The notes beneath the pieces are model-generated. The model worked only from the letters and a program-made list of their open reading frames with translations. It did not search any database and was not told the DNA's origin. Of a DNA stretch of 41,410 nt, positions 1-8,023 are shown one piece after another (positions within the stretch are counted from its first letter, which is position 1; each line of letters opens with the position of its first letter). The stretch is taken from contig CAJOLH010000052.1 in assembly GCA_905235375.1 (NCBI GenBank), positions 1 through 41,410 on the forward strand, in the 5' to 3' direction. The stretch is from an uncultured Bacteroidales bacterium. GTDB lineage: Bacteria; Bacteroidota; Bacteroidia; Bacteroidales; UBA3663. The translations under genes were made by a program, and so were the position numbers.

Positions 1-210
1 ATCAGCAGGCATTCTGTCGCGCGTCAGAGTGTTATCTCACGCATCAGCAAGCATTCTGTCGCGCGTCAGAGTGTTATCTCACGCATCAGCAGGCATTCTG
101 TCGCGCGTCAGAGTGTTATCTCACGCATCAGCAAGCATTCTGTCGCGCGTCAGAGTGTTATCTCACGCATCAGCAAGCATTCTGTCGCGCGTCAGAGTGC
201 TTGCACAAAA
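1..210. repeat. 42-bp tandem repeat array, truncated by window edge
   Basis: Five near-identical 42-bp units start at 1, 43, 85, 127 and 169. They differ mainly at one position (AGCAGGC versus AGCAAGC). Each unit contains an imperfect dyad, CATTCTG ... CAGAGTG, around a GCGCG core. The array probably continues left of the window. Because 42 is divisible by three, an open frame with a 14-residue repeat runs through it, but its sequence (Arg/Ser/Leu/His rich) has no start context or homology that suggests a protein. The core of each unit differs at one base from the core of the terminator hairpin at 212-247, so the array looks like an amplified relative of that hairpin. Confidence 0.9.
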
Positions 211-247
211 AGAGGAAGCATTCTGTCGCGCGACAGAGTGCTTCCTC
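207..247 (-). terminator. Intrinsic terminator of the lyase-greA-GH3 unit
   Basis: A 36-base near-perfect palindrome lies at 212-247: GAGGAAGCA/TGCTTCCTC outer arms, TCTGTCG/CGACAGA inner arms and one mismatched pair. On the minus strand it is followed by five T residues (207-211). It lies about 70 bases beyond the GH3 stop codon. The remaining sequence at 248-319 contains only a small perfect hairpin (306-325, GAATGAGG/CCTCATTC) that overlaps the GH3 stop codon. Confidence 0.75.
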
Positions 248-319
248 CGTTTAGAGATTGTTCTTTCTATTCTTGGGACAACCATTCCACGGTAGAACAA
301 CCGCAGAATGAGGTTTTCC

Positions 320-2698
320 TCATTCAACCGAAACTTCCGAGAAGTAATGAGTGCGTATAGGCTTGGCGACAAGATTGCCCTCAAGGGCAACTTCCTGCTG
401 CAAACGGATGTCCTGCGATGAAGCACCCACCTTGACGATGAACTTGCCGGGTTGGATGTTCCATTGGCGAGCTCCCGTGTTGGTGTAATAACCAAACTGG
501 TCGGTGTAAAGTTTCACCTTCACGGTCTTTGTCTCACCTGGTTGGAGAGAAATACGTGCGAAGCCCTGCAACTGCTGGGGACGGATATGCTGATCCTCGC
601 TCGTCGGCGAGAGGTAGATCTGTGCAATCTCGTCGGCAGCCACTTTACCTGTATTCTTCACCTCAAACGATAGGTCAACAGTCTCCGATGCCGTCGAAAC
701 CTCAGCATCCGCCTTCAGGTTCTGGTACTCAAAGGTGGTGTAGCTCAAGCCATAACCGAAGGGCCACTGCACACGTGAATCCTGCTCGGCAGTATAGTTG
801 TAACAAATAGGCTCAAAAACTTCCGTGTTCGGATAACTTACCGACAGTTTGGCCGAAGGAGAAACTTTTCCATAGAGGATGTCAGCCACGGCACGTCCGC
901 CCTCCTCGCCCGGATACCAGGCCTGAATAACAGCCGCACAACGCTCAGCCAAACCCGATACGACCTGCGCACGTCCGCCAAAGATGACAAGCACCACAGG
1001 CTTGCCCGTCTTCAGCAGTTCGTTCACAAACTGCTCCTGCTTGCCCGGCAGACGCATACCTTGACGGTCGCGATTCTCGCCACAGAGCATCACGTTCTCG
1101 CCAACAGCAGCAACGATGACATCAGCACTCTTGGCGAGACGAAGAGCAGCTGCCATGTCGGCCTTTTCGCCCGAATCCACCTTGCGGTGCAAGATCCAAT
1201 ACTCCCAAGCACGTTCGTCACCAAGTTCGGAGTATTTGGTCTCAATCTCCTCTGTCCAGTCGCATCCTCGTTCATACATGATGTCTATTCCATCGGGAAT
1301 TCCTGCCTTCATTCCTTCCATCAGCGTAACGATGTGTGGATGGTCAAGGTCCTCTTCCACTTTCTTCCAGAAATACGACATGGCCGGGAAGGAATAGTCG
1401 CCCAGCATCGCCCACATCGAATTGGCATTGGGTCCCGTCAGCAGGACTTTCTTCTTCTCGCCTTGCAAAGGCAACACGCCGTTGTTCTCCAGCAATACGA
1501 CCGACTGTGTGGCAATCTGGTAGGCCGTCTGTCGTTCCTCAGGCGAATCGAGTACAATCTGTACGCTTCTCTCGTAAAGATAGGAAGCCTGGCCAAAAGG
1601 AACTTCCTTGCCCTTGGCGAATACCTCGTGCAGAATGCCTGCGCGATACTTGTAACGAAGCACATTCTTTACGGCACGTTCCAGCGTTTCGGGTTTAACC
1701 ATTCCCTTGTCGATAGCCTCCTGCAGATACAGATAGTTATCTCCTCGTGGGAAATCCACATCACAACCGCCATTGATAGCGGCAGCCGCCTTCTCCACGC
1801 GGCTCTCCAAACCAGGAATCTGGTCGATGGCTGTGTAGTCGCTGACCACCATCCCATCGAAGCCCACATAGCCACGAAGGATGTCCTGAAGGATCTCTGC
1901 ATTGCAGGCGCACTTTGTGCCATGCACCTCATGATAGCCGGGCATCACAGCCTTACTGCCAGCCAGACGAATCATTGCCTCGTGCGGCATAAGGATCTCC
2001 TCTATCATCTCCTTCTCGTCGGCATCGCCACCGCCACCGTAGCCGAGATAGTGCTTCGAACAGGCACCGACACCCCTCTTCAGATCTCCTTGCTGCAAGC
2101 CCTTCACAAAGGCGACACCCATCGCTGCCGACAGGTAACCATCCTCGCCGTACGACTCCTCCAAGCGGTTGAAGCTGGGAGTACGACAAACATCGACCAT
2201 CGGCGAAAGCGACAGCACACCTCCCATCTTGCGCATGGCGGTAGCCGTCTGGAAAGTCTTACGTTCGGCCAGTTCGGTATTGAACGAACAAGCCTGACCA
2301 ATCTGTTGAGGATAGATGGTCGAACCCTTTGTGTTGACACCCGAAAGCACCTCCTCATGACAGAGGGCAGGGATGCCGTTCGGCGTGTTATTCATCAGCC
2401 AATCCTGCACAGCAGCCACGCGGTCGCGCAGCTCGTTGGGGTCACGGGGTTGCTGCATGGCAAACTGCGAGAAGTGACCGATACCGTAGGGAATCGACTC
2501 TCGGCACTTCGCCGTATCCAGTTGTCCGCTCTCGTCGAAGAGGTCATCCATAAACATACTCCTCAACTGAGCAATACGCTCCTCCTGGGGCATTCTATTA
2601 TAGAGTTCATCAAGCTGTTGCTCCATGGTAGGGGCACTGCAGCTTGCCATCAACACCGTTGTACACATTGCCAATAGTTTGTAACAATTCATTTGCAT
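320..2698 (-). CDS. Glycoside hydrolase family 3 lipoprotein (beta-glucosidase/xylosidase-like)
   Basis: This 792-residue protein has a lipoprotein signal peptide ending in LMASC, so it should be membrane-anchored outside the cytoplasm. The GH3 N-terminal barrel shows LCHEEVLSG, KHYLGYGGG and VVSDYTAID; Asp287 in VVSDY is the expected nucleophile. The second domain has SVVLLENNGVLPL and GENRDRQGMRLPGKQEQ. A C-terminal fibronectin-III-like domain follows (VKNTGKVAADEIAQIYLSP). Length and order match BglX-type enzymes. A second ATG two codons in (2692) is an equally good start. The gene follows greA by 14 bp, so the two are probably co-transcribed. The locus suggests a sugar released from pectin side chains, but GH3 specificity (glucose, xylose or arabinose) cannot be read from the sequence. 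Confidence 0.93.
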   Translation of the reverse strand: MQMNCYKLLAMCTTVLMASCSAPTMEQQLDELYNRMPQEERIAQLRSMFMDDLFDESGQLDTAKCRESIPYGIGHFSQFAMQQPRDPNELRDRVAAVQDWLMNNTPNGIPALCHEEVLSGVNTKGSTIYPQQIGQACSFNTELAERKTFQTATAMRKMGGVLSLSPMVDVCRTPSFNRLEESYGEDGYLSAAMGVAFVKGLQQGDLKRGVGACSKHYLGYGGGGDADEKEMIEEILMPHEAMIRLAGSKAVMPGYHEVHGTKCACNAEILQDILRGYVGFDGMVVSDYTAIDQIPGLESRVEKAAAAINGGCDVDFPRGDNYLYLQEAIDKGMVKPETLERAVKNVLRYKYRAGILHEVFAKGKEVPFGQASYLYERSVQIVLDSPEERQTAYQIATQSVVLLENNGVLPLQGEKKKVLLTGPNANSMWAMLGDYSFPAMSYFWKKVEEDLDHPHIVTLMEGMKAGIPDGIDIMYERGCDWTEEIETKYSELGDERAWEYWILHRKVDSGEKADMAAALRLAKSADVIVAAVGENVMLCGENRDRQGMRLPGKQEQFVNELLKTGKPVVLVIFGGRAQVVSGLAERCAAVIQAWYPGEEGGRAVADILYGKVSPSAKLSVSYPNTEVFEPICYNYTAEQDSRVQWPFGYGLSYTTFEYQNLKADAEVSTASETVDLSFEVKNTGKVAADEIAQIYLSPTSEDQHIRPQQLQGFARISLQPGETKTVKVKLYTDQFGYYTNTGARQWNIQPGKFIVKVGASSQDIRLQQEVALEGNLVAKPIRTHYFSEVSVE

Positions 2699-2712
2699 AA
2701 TTAATTTATCTG

Positions 2713-3177
2713 CTATAATTGAATATTGTCGATGCGATATTTTTGCACACCGGCAGGAACATGCACCTCCACGATGTCGCCCACTTTCTTGCCCATGAGA
2801 GCCTGTGCGATAGGCGACTTGATGGAGATCTTGTTTTCCAGGAGATTCATCTCATGTGGGCTGACGATGGTCAAGGTCTTCTTGCTGTCGTTGTCCAGAT
2901 TGGTCATCTCTACCCTGGAGAGCAAGCCTACAACATCCGAGGCCAGTCGATTCGTATCGATGACCTGAGAGAATCGAAGCACCTTTTGCAGGAAACGTAT
3001 TCTACCAATCAGTCGTGACTGCGCTCGCTTGGCAGCATGGTATTCGAAGTTCTCGCTCAAATCGCCTTTGTCGCGAGCCTCGATGAGCGCCTCTTTGACC
3101 TTTGGATATTCTATGTTTATGAGTTGCTGCAATTCGGCCTGAATCTTGTCATAGCCTTCTTTCGACATATATTCCAT
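2713..3177 (-). CDS. greA: Transcription elongation factor GreA
   Basis: This 154-residue protein is the usual length for GreA/GreB. The N-terminal coiled coil carries the tip motif GDLSENFEYHAAK, whose acidic Asp and Glu enter the RNA polymerase secondary channel and stimulate transcript cleavage. The C-terminal FKBP-like domain has the typical ISIKSPIAQALMGKKVGD and VPAGVQKYRI. An ATG three codons downstream (MSKEGYDK) is an alternative start. The gene sits 20 bp after the lyase gene and 14 bp before the GH3 gene on the same strand, with no visible promoter of its own. A housekeeping factor is therefore embedded in a polysaccharide unit. Confidence 0.95.
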   Translation of the reverse strand: MEYMSKEGYDKIQAELQQLINIEYPKVKEALIEARDKGDLSENFEYHAAKRAQSRLIGRIRFLQKVLRFSQVIDTNRLASDVVGLLSRVEMTNLDNDSKKTLTIVSPHEMNLLENKISIKSPIAQALMGKKVGDIVEVHVPAGVQKYRIDNIQL

Positions 3178-3197
3178 ACACTTTCCGACAAGTTAGA

Positions 3198-6100
3198 TTA
3201 CTTCAGAATCATGCGACGAACCTTGACACCATCAGCCGACGTGATGCGAACAAGATAAACGCTGGAGGCCAAGCCCTGCTTTCGCAAGAGGTTCGAAAGC
3301 GCAGCGGGATCCGAAAGGTCGCAATTGGTAAAGGAGGCGACAAGCTTGCCGGCGATGTCAAAGACGAGACAATCGCACTGCCCTGCATCAGCCGTCACAT
3401 GCTGTATGCCTGCACCCGAAGTAACACGGATGACGCCATCCTGCATCAGGGTCGAAGTGTCCCAAGAGAGGCCTTCGGGAAGGTCAGGAAAGTCGAACGT
3501 GGGATTGCCGGCAATGGATTGTGCCACGATGAGGGTGGCAGAGTCGCCTTCGGCAATATTGTAGCTGGAACGATAGGTCAGATGAATCGTTCCATTGATG
3601 GTAGCTGTTCCATCGCACTCTACGAAGGAACGCGAACCCGAAGAATTACTCTTGTTGATAATGTTAAGATAGATGTCGGAACCAGCAGCAGCTGTCATAT
3701 TGCCAAGTACGCGGATGCTTCCCATATTGGTCTGAACATTTGCACTTGTGCCAGGCTGCAAGGCGCCGCCCGCATTCAGGTAAAGCGAGGAGACCACGCC
3801 ACGACCTGAAAGAGTTCCTCCCTCCTTCACGTTCACAAGGTTGCTGCCAGTCATAGATGAAGTCGCAGTAGCGCTATTGAGCTTCAAAAAGCCTCCTCCC
3901 ACCGAAACACCTCCGGTTTTGGCAAGACAGGTGGTATTGGAGATGGTCCATGTGCCTGCACCCACCTTCTCGACCTTCGAACCTTCAACAGTGCCGCTGA
4001 ATGAAAAATCAGTGTCCTTGCCTCCGATGCTGAGGGTATTGATATTCGATGACTTGGCTCCGGTATTATCGATACTTCCTGAACCCGTGAGTTCACCGAT
4101 AGCGAAGTTCTTGCCATTGGTATGCACAGTGCAGCCCGACTGGATGCTGAGTGTTGCCTTTCCGATACCATAGCTATTATTGAACTCGAACGTCGGGGTA
4201 TAACTACCGACATTGCCATCCTGATAAGCACGGATGATGCCCGTGAAGGCGCTCCAGTTTCCGTTGAAATAGAGACGCACCCAAGTGGCATGAACATTAA
4301 ATGTTCCGCTGCCCGTCAAGGAACCCGTGTAGTCGCAGCGACCGTCAGGATAGATGGTAGCCTCCTTGCCCTCGGGCACGACGAAGCGGGCTGACTCGGT
4401 GTTGGTGGAATAGATAGAGTTATTGTAGCGCAACGTAGCATTGCCGAGGACGAGGGTTCGACCGGCGAAGTGATTATCGCCGAAGTCATAGACCGTACCG
4501 CCATTGACAAAAAGCGTATCAAAGGTGGGTGCACATTCGAGTTGAAGTGTACCTCGTCCCTCCTTTACGATGTTGGCCTGACCAGCACTATATTGCTTGC
4601 GCAGACTTCCGTTGAGAATCAGCGTGCCGCTGCTGACATCGATAGTTCCGCCATTGGAACCCACCAAGATGGGTTGCGAAGTGGTCATATCACGAGTGGT
4701 GCGCAAAGTGGCATGATTGTCGAGAATGATGTTGCCATCGACACCTCCAAGCGAAGCATAAGCCACTCCGTCCTTGTTGGCAAGCATCTCAGGCACAAGC
4801 ACACCTCCCTGGATGTATGTACCACCCGTATAGGTGTTTGTGCCGCCTATATTCACCGTGGCAGCGCCCTGAAGCTTGAGGCTGGCAGTGCCTGTGATAT
4901 TGCCATTGCCCGAAAGCGAGTAGTCTTTGGTATCAGCCAGGAAGGTAACGCTGCCTGGACGGAGTTCTTCGGCGATATTAACCTCAGTGCGCGTTGCATC
5001 ATCGTCAAAGACAACGTTATCGCCCGTCACGAAGGTCTGGGTCGAAGAAGTGAAGTTCTGTGTGTTATCAAAGTCCCAAATATTGTTGACCGCGCCCGTC
5101 CAAGAGATTTCTTCGGCTGCACGTGTCTTGAGCACATGGAGGACGACCTTTCCGTCGTCAAGCGTTAGGTTGTACTTGACACCGCTCAAGCCTTCAACCA
5201 CAAGGTTTGACACGTCGCCAGTGCAACCTTCGGAGCTGATGAGCGCATAGTCGCCTTCGCTGGGCGTCTGACTGCAAACAAATTCGAGTACAGGCGCACT
5301 GTATTGCGGGCCATACTGCCAATCCTTCTTTTCGATGACAAGCTGACGCGTGGAAATCTGGTCATATGCACTGGCATCGGTGATGTCGAAGACAATGCGT
5401 GAGCCGAAGCCGAGCAACAGCGAGTCGGCCTCGACGATGCCCACTTTATCAGCGCCACCCGGACGAATGACCGAAGCGTAGTCAGCCTGAATGGTGGCAA
5501 AGCGTCCACCGTCGGAGTTGAGCTCGGCAAAACGATTAAGCCAGAGACGGCTGTTCTTCAGCGAGCCATCAAAATTGAGCGTACCTGCCCAGATGTCGGT
5601 AGGTCCAGTATAAGACTGCTCCACATTAGGCAAGGTGAGGATGCCGTCGCCCTGCTTGACGAGGCGCATATCACCCGTGAAGGCTTCGCCAGTGACGTTG
5701 AGTGTAAAGTAGTCATAGACGATCTCAGTCTCCTGTGTCGTACATTCGCTTTGAGCCGTTCCCTGCACCCATGAGGGCACATAGAACGTCGTGATATAGG
5801 GCGAAGCACCAGCAGCCACACTGACGGTAGCATCCGCATTTTCGCTGACAAGAACGTGCTTGTCGTTAAGCGAAGTGGAAATAGTGCCACCGGCAGCCAC
5901 AACTTCACGGCCCACAGTGGTGAGCGGCGGAGGAGCAATGGTGATGCCTTCGAGCTCTCCGAGGAAGTAGCTTGCATGAGGCGGCTGGTTGTAGCCGCAC
6001 ATCTGCCATACCATGGCGTTGCGATACTGGTGGTCGTACCACAACGAGTAGTTGCGCCAAGGGGTTGGCTCGGTCGTAGTGTAGATGCGTATATTATTGG

Positions 6101-7811
6101 CAGAGGTACGCATAATGACCTCTTCGCGCCAATCGCCCAAGATATCGCCCTGGTAGCAGGGTGTGGATTTGGTATCGTTGTTGGTGATTGAACCTGCGAG
6201 GGTGGCGATGGCACTGACCTTTCCATATTTGAAGATCTGTCCTGTGGAATTGCGTGTACCACTGCCATTGAACGACTCCTCCTGCAGGTCACCGTCCCAG
6301 AAGATGCGGAAGTTGAGCGTCACGCCCGTGCTGGAGAGTCCGTTGATGTGGTCGTTGACGACACAGCTGATGGGTGTATCATGACCTGAGTAACCCATGC
6401 CGCCCGGGAAGTCGTTGGAGAAGTTGCCAGCCATCGAACGCCCATCGTCATTGGGACTGGTCTGGCGATAATAGATCTTCGACGTGGTGGCATCGCGGTA
6501 GTTATTATCTGGCAGATCCTCGTTGCAGGCAAACATCTCCTGACCGTGGATGTATGGATTAAGGTCGGCCACATGGTGGGCATCGCCATGACCAAGACCA
6601 GTGGTGGAAAGGCCGAGGCCATTGTCGTCGATAACCATCGAACCGAAAATGATCTCATCACGCCCATCCCAATCGACATCGGCAATGCTGTAGTTGTGAT
6701 AGCCCTGTCCGTACCAAGGACCCGGAGAGTTGCAGTTCCAACGCCAACGCTGCACGAGTTCGTGGGTGGAAGGATTGACATCGAAGGCAACGAACTTATG
6801 ACGCGTATAGATACCGCGAGCCAAGAAGATGCTTGGCTTCTGACCATCGAGGTAAGGAGCGCCAAAGAAGTGTTTTGAACTGCGGTGCCCATAACCATCG
6901 CCCCACGCCGAATTGACGAGGTTGTCGTAGGCTGAACCACTGAGCAGATGATTCGGGTTCTCACTCTCTTCCAGACGAGGAAGCGGATAGTCAAGACACT
7001 GATAAGGCTTTCCGGTCTGTCCATCGACATAGAGCAGGAACTCGGCGCCACTGTGCATAAACCAGTTGGTGCCGCCGCCCGTGGCTGCACGGTAGTTGAG
7101 CGAAGCATCGCCAACAACGTAGGTCGTGCCATCGGCCAAATGAATAGTGGTACCGTCGGCTGCGCGGAAGACACACTCGGCTCGTCCGTCACCATCCCAG
7201 TCGTAGGCAACGATGTTTTGCTCATTGTTCTGGAAGTCGCCCATATTGGGTCCGCAGTTGACCCACCAGAGCACTGTGCCATCCATCTTCATACACTCGA
7301 AGAGCGAATACTCACCATTGTAGCCGTTCTTGGGATAGCTGGCATTGATCTCGCTCTGATTGTCATACTTGATGAGAATCTCAAGTTCCCCATCGCCATC
7401 AACGTCAGCCATGCAGAGATCGTTGGGCACGTATATAGAGGTAAGCGAAGCGTCATGCTTCGGTACAATTTCGAGATAGTTCTGCGCCCAAACGGTGGCA
7501 GCAGCAGAAGCCTCCTGCTCCACTCCACGGACGATGGCTCGCACAGTGAAGGCATCGGAGGACGTTCCATCCTTGACCAACAAATTAGAAACCGAGAGAG
7601 GTGTCTCGTTCACCTTGACACCATTGCGATAGAGGTTATACTGTGTGTCGTAATACTCGTCAGCCTGGATGCGCCACGAGCAATAGACACCTTCCGAAGT
7701 TTGGACGGCAACAAGACCTCGGTCCAAACGGTCGGTGTTCTGTCGCTGTGCGGATACCGACAACGTAGCAGCGCCAAGGGCTGCGATGAAGAATAACTTG
7801 ATGTTTCGCAT
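3198..7811 (-). CDS. PL11-type rhamnogalacturonan lyase fused to autotransporter-like repeats and a T9SS C-terminal domain
   Basis: This 1537-residue secreted protein has a signal peptide at about 1-21 (LSVSA/QRQ). Residues about 25-100 form a fibronectin-like cap (LDRGLVAVQTSEGVYCSWR). Residues about 100-630 match the PL11 beta-propeller, with calcium-binding-like motifs DVDGDGELEILIK, DWDGDGRAECVF and DVDWDGRDEIIFG, and end at YFLGELEGI. From about 640 to 1440 come repeats of the autotransporter passenger type (GDGILTLPNV, NTYTGGTYIQGG, GAGTWTISN), predicted to form a beta-helix stalk. The last ~70 residues resemble a T9SS type A sorting domain ending VRRMILK. PL11 enzymes cleave the rhamnogalacturonan I backbone. 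A consensus promoter lies just upstream. The protein is more than twice the length of a plain PL11 enzyme. Confidence 0.9.
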   Translation of the reverse strand: MRNIKLFFIAALGAATLSVSAQRQNTDRLDRGLVAVQTSEGVYCSWRIQADEYYDTQYNLYRNGVKVNETPLSVSNLLVKDGTSSDAFTVRAIVRGVEQEASAAATVWAQNYLEIVPKHDASLTSIYVPNDLCMADVDGDGELEILIKYDNQSEINASYPKNGYNGEYSLFECMKMDGTVLWWVNCGPNMGDFQNNEQNIVAYDWDGDGRAECVFRAADGTTIHLADGTTYVVGDASLNYRAATGGGTNWFMHSGAEFLLYVDGQTGKPYQCLDYPLPRLEESENPNHLLSGSAYDNLVNSAWGDGYGHRSSKHFFGAPYLDGQKPSIFLARGIYTRHKFVAFDVNPSTHELVQRWRWNCNSPGPWYGQGYHNYSIADVDWDGRDEIIFGSMVIDDNGLGLSTTGLGHGDAHHVADLNPYIHGQEMFACNEDLPDNNYRDATTSKIYYRQTSPNDDGRSMAGNFSNDFPGGMGYSGHDTPISCVVNDHINGLSSTGVTLNFRIFWDGDLQEESFNGSGTRNSTGQIFKYGKVSAIATLAGSITNNDTKSTPCYQGDILGDWREEVIMRTSANNIRIYTTTEPTPWRNYSLWYDHQYRNAMVWQMCGYNQPPHASYFLGELEGITIAPPPLTTVGREVVAAGGTISTSLNDKHVLVSENADATVSVAAGASPYITTFYVPSWVQGTAQSECTTQETEIVYDYFTLNVTGEAFTGDMRLVKQGDGILTLPNVEQSYTGPTDIWAGTLNFDGSLKNSRLWLNRFAELNSDGGRFATIQADYASVIRPGGADKVGIVEADSLLLGFGSRIVFDITDASAYDQISTRQLVIEKKDWQYGPQYSAPVLEFVCSQTPSEGDYALISSEGCTGDVSNLVVEGLSGVKYNLTLDDGKVVLHVLKTRAAEEISWTGAVNNIWDFDNTQNFTSSTQTFVTGDNVVFDDDATRTEVNIAEELRPGSVTFLADTKDYSLSGNGNITGTASLKLQGAATVNIGGTNTYTGGTYIQGGVLVPEMLANKDGVAYASLGGVDGNIILDNHATLRTTRDMTTSQPILVGSNGGTIDVSSGTLILNGSLRKQYSAGQANIVKEGRGTLQLECAPTFDTLFVNGGTVYDFGDNHFAGRTLVLGNATLRYNNSIYSTNTESARFVVPEGKEATIYPDGRCDYTGSLTGSGTFNVHATWVRLYFNGNWSAFTGIIRAYQDGNVGSYTPTFEFNNSYGIGKATLSIQSGCTVHTNGKNFAIGELTGSGSIDNTGAKSSNINTLSIGGKDTDFSFSGTVEGSKVEKVGAGTWTISNTTCLAKTGGVSVGGGFLKLNSATATSSMTGSNLVNVKEGGTLSGRGVVSSLYLNAGGALQPGTSANVQTNMGSIRVLGNMTAAAGSDIYLNIINKSNSSGSRSFVECDGTATINGTIHLTYRSSYNIAEGDSATLIVAQSIAGNPTFDFPDLPEGLSWDTSTLMQDGVIRVTSGAGIQHVTADAGQCDCLVFDIAGKLVASFTNCDLSDPAALSNLLRKQGLASSVYLVRITSADGVKVRRMILK

Positions 7812-7853
7812 ATTCAGATATTTAAGTTTGAGCGTGATGTGTCTATGAGGTTA

Positions 7854-7884
7854 CAAAGATAAGCAACAAAACGCACTTCACAAA
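7854..7884 (-). promoter_or_regulatory. Bacteroidetes-type promoter for the lyase-greA-GH3 unit
   Basis: On the minus strand, TATCTTTG (7854-7861) matches the -7 consensus TAnnTTTG, with TTTG (7881-7884) at the -33 position and a 19-bp spacer. It lies about 40 bp before the lyase start codon, so this unit can be transcribed independently of the sus operon upstream. Confidence 0.75.
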
Positions 7885-7957
7885 ATATTCGGGTAAAAAA
7901 TCGCGAAAAAACCTCATAATCGCCGCTTTAACCCACGAGAATGAAATTGGAGGATGC

Positions 7958-7999
7958 AAAAAACGGAAAAAGCACCGATGGCAAAACGCCACCGGTGCT
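7958..7999 (-). terminator. Intrinsic terminator of the susC-susD operon
   Basis: Arms at 7971-7982 and 7988-7999 pair over 12 bp around a 5-base loop; on the minus-strand RNA the only irregular pair is a G-U wobble. A T-rich run (7958-7970, interrupted by CCG) follows on that strand. It lies 25 bp beyond the stop of the beta-sandwich protein gene and separates the two transcription units of the locus. Confidence 0.85.
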
Positions 8000-8023
8000 G
8001 TATGCAAGATGTGATGAAAGGGA

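Noticed and set aside
1..210. CRISPR array
   Set aside because: The units are contiguous near-identical 42-bp repeats with no unique spacers, and no cas genes are present.
29..295. 88-residue frame made of a 14-residue repeat
   Set aside because: It exists only because the 42-bp unit is a multiple of three and free of stops; the DNA shows hairpin structure and no start context.
306..325. Perfect hairpin over the GH3 stop codon as a terminator
   Set aside because: No T-run follows on the minus strand; the larger hairpin at 212-247 with five T residues is a better terminator.
1061..2677. 538-residue open frame on the plus strand
   Set aside because: It lies entirely antisense to the GH3 gene, its translation is His/Leu/Ser rich with no recognisable motifs, and the opposite strand has clear GH3 hallmarks.
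6948..7796. 282-residue open frame on the plus strand
   Set aside because: It is antisense to the N-terminal part of the lyase, where signal peptide and calcium-motif codons are clear on the other strand.
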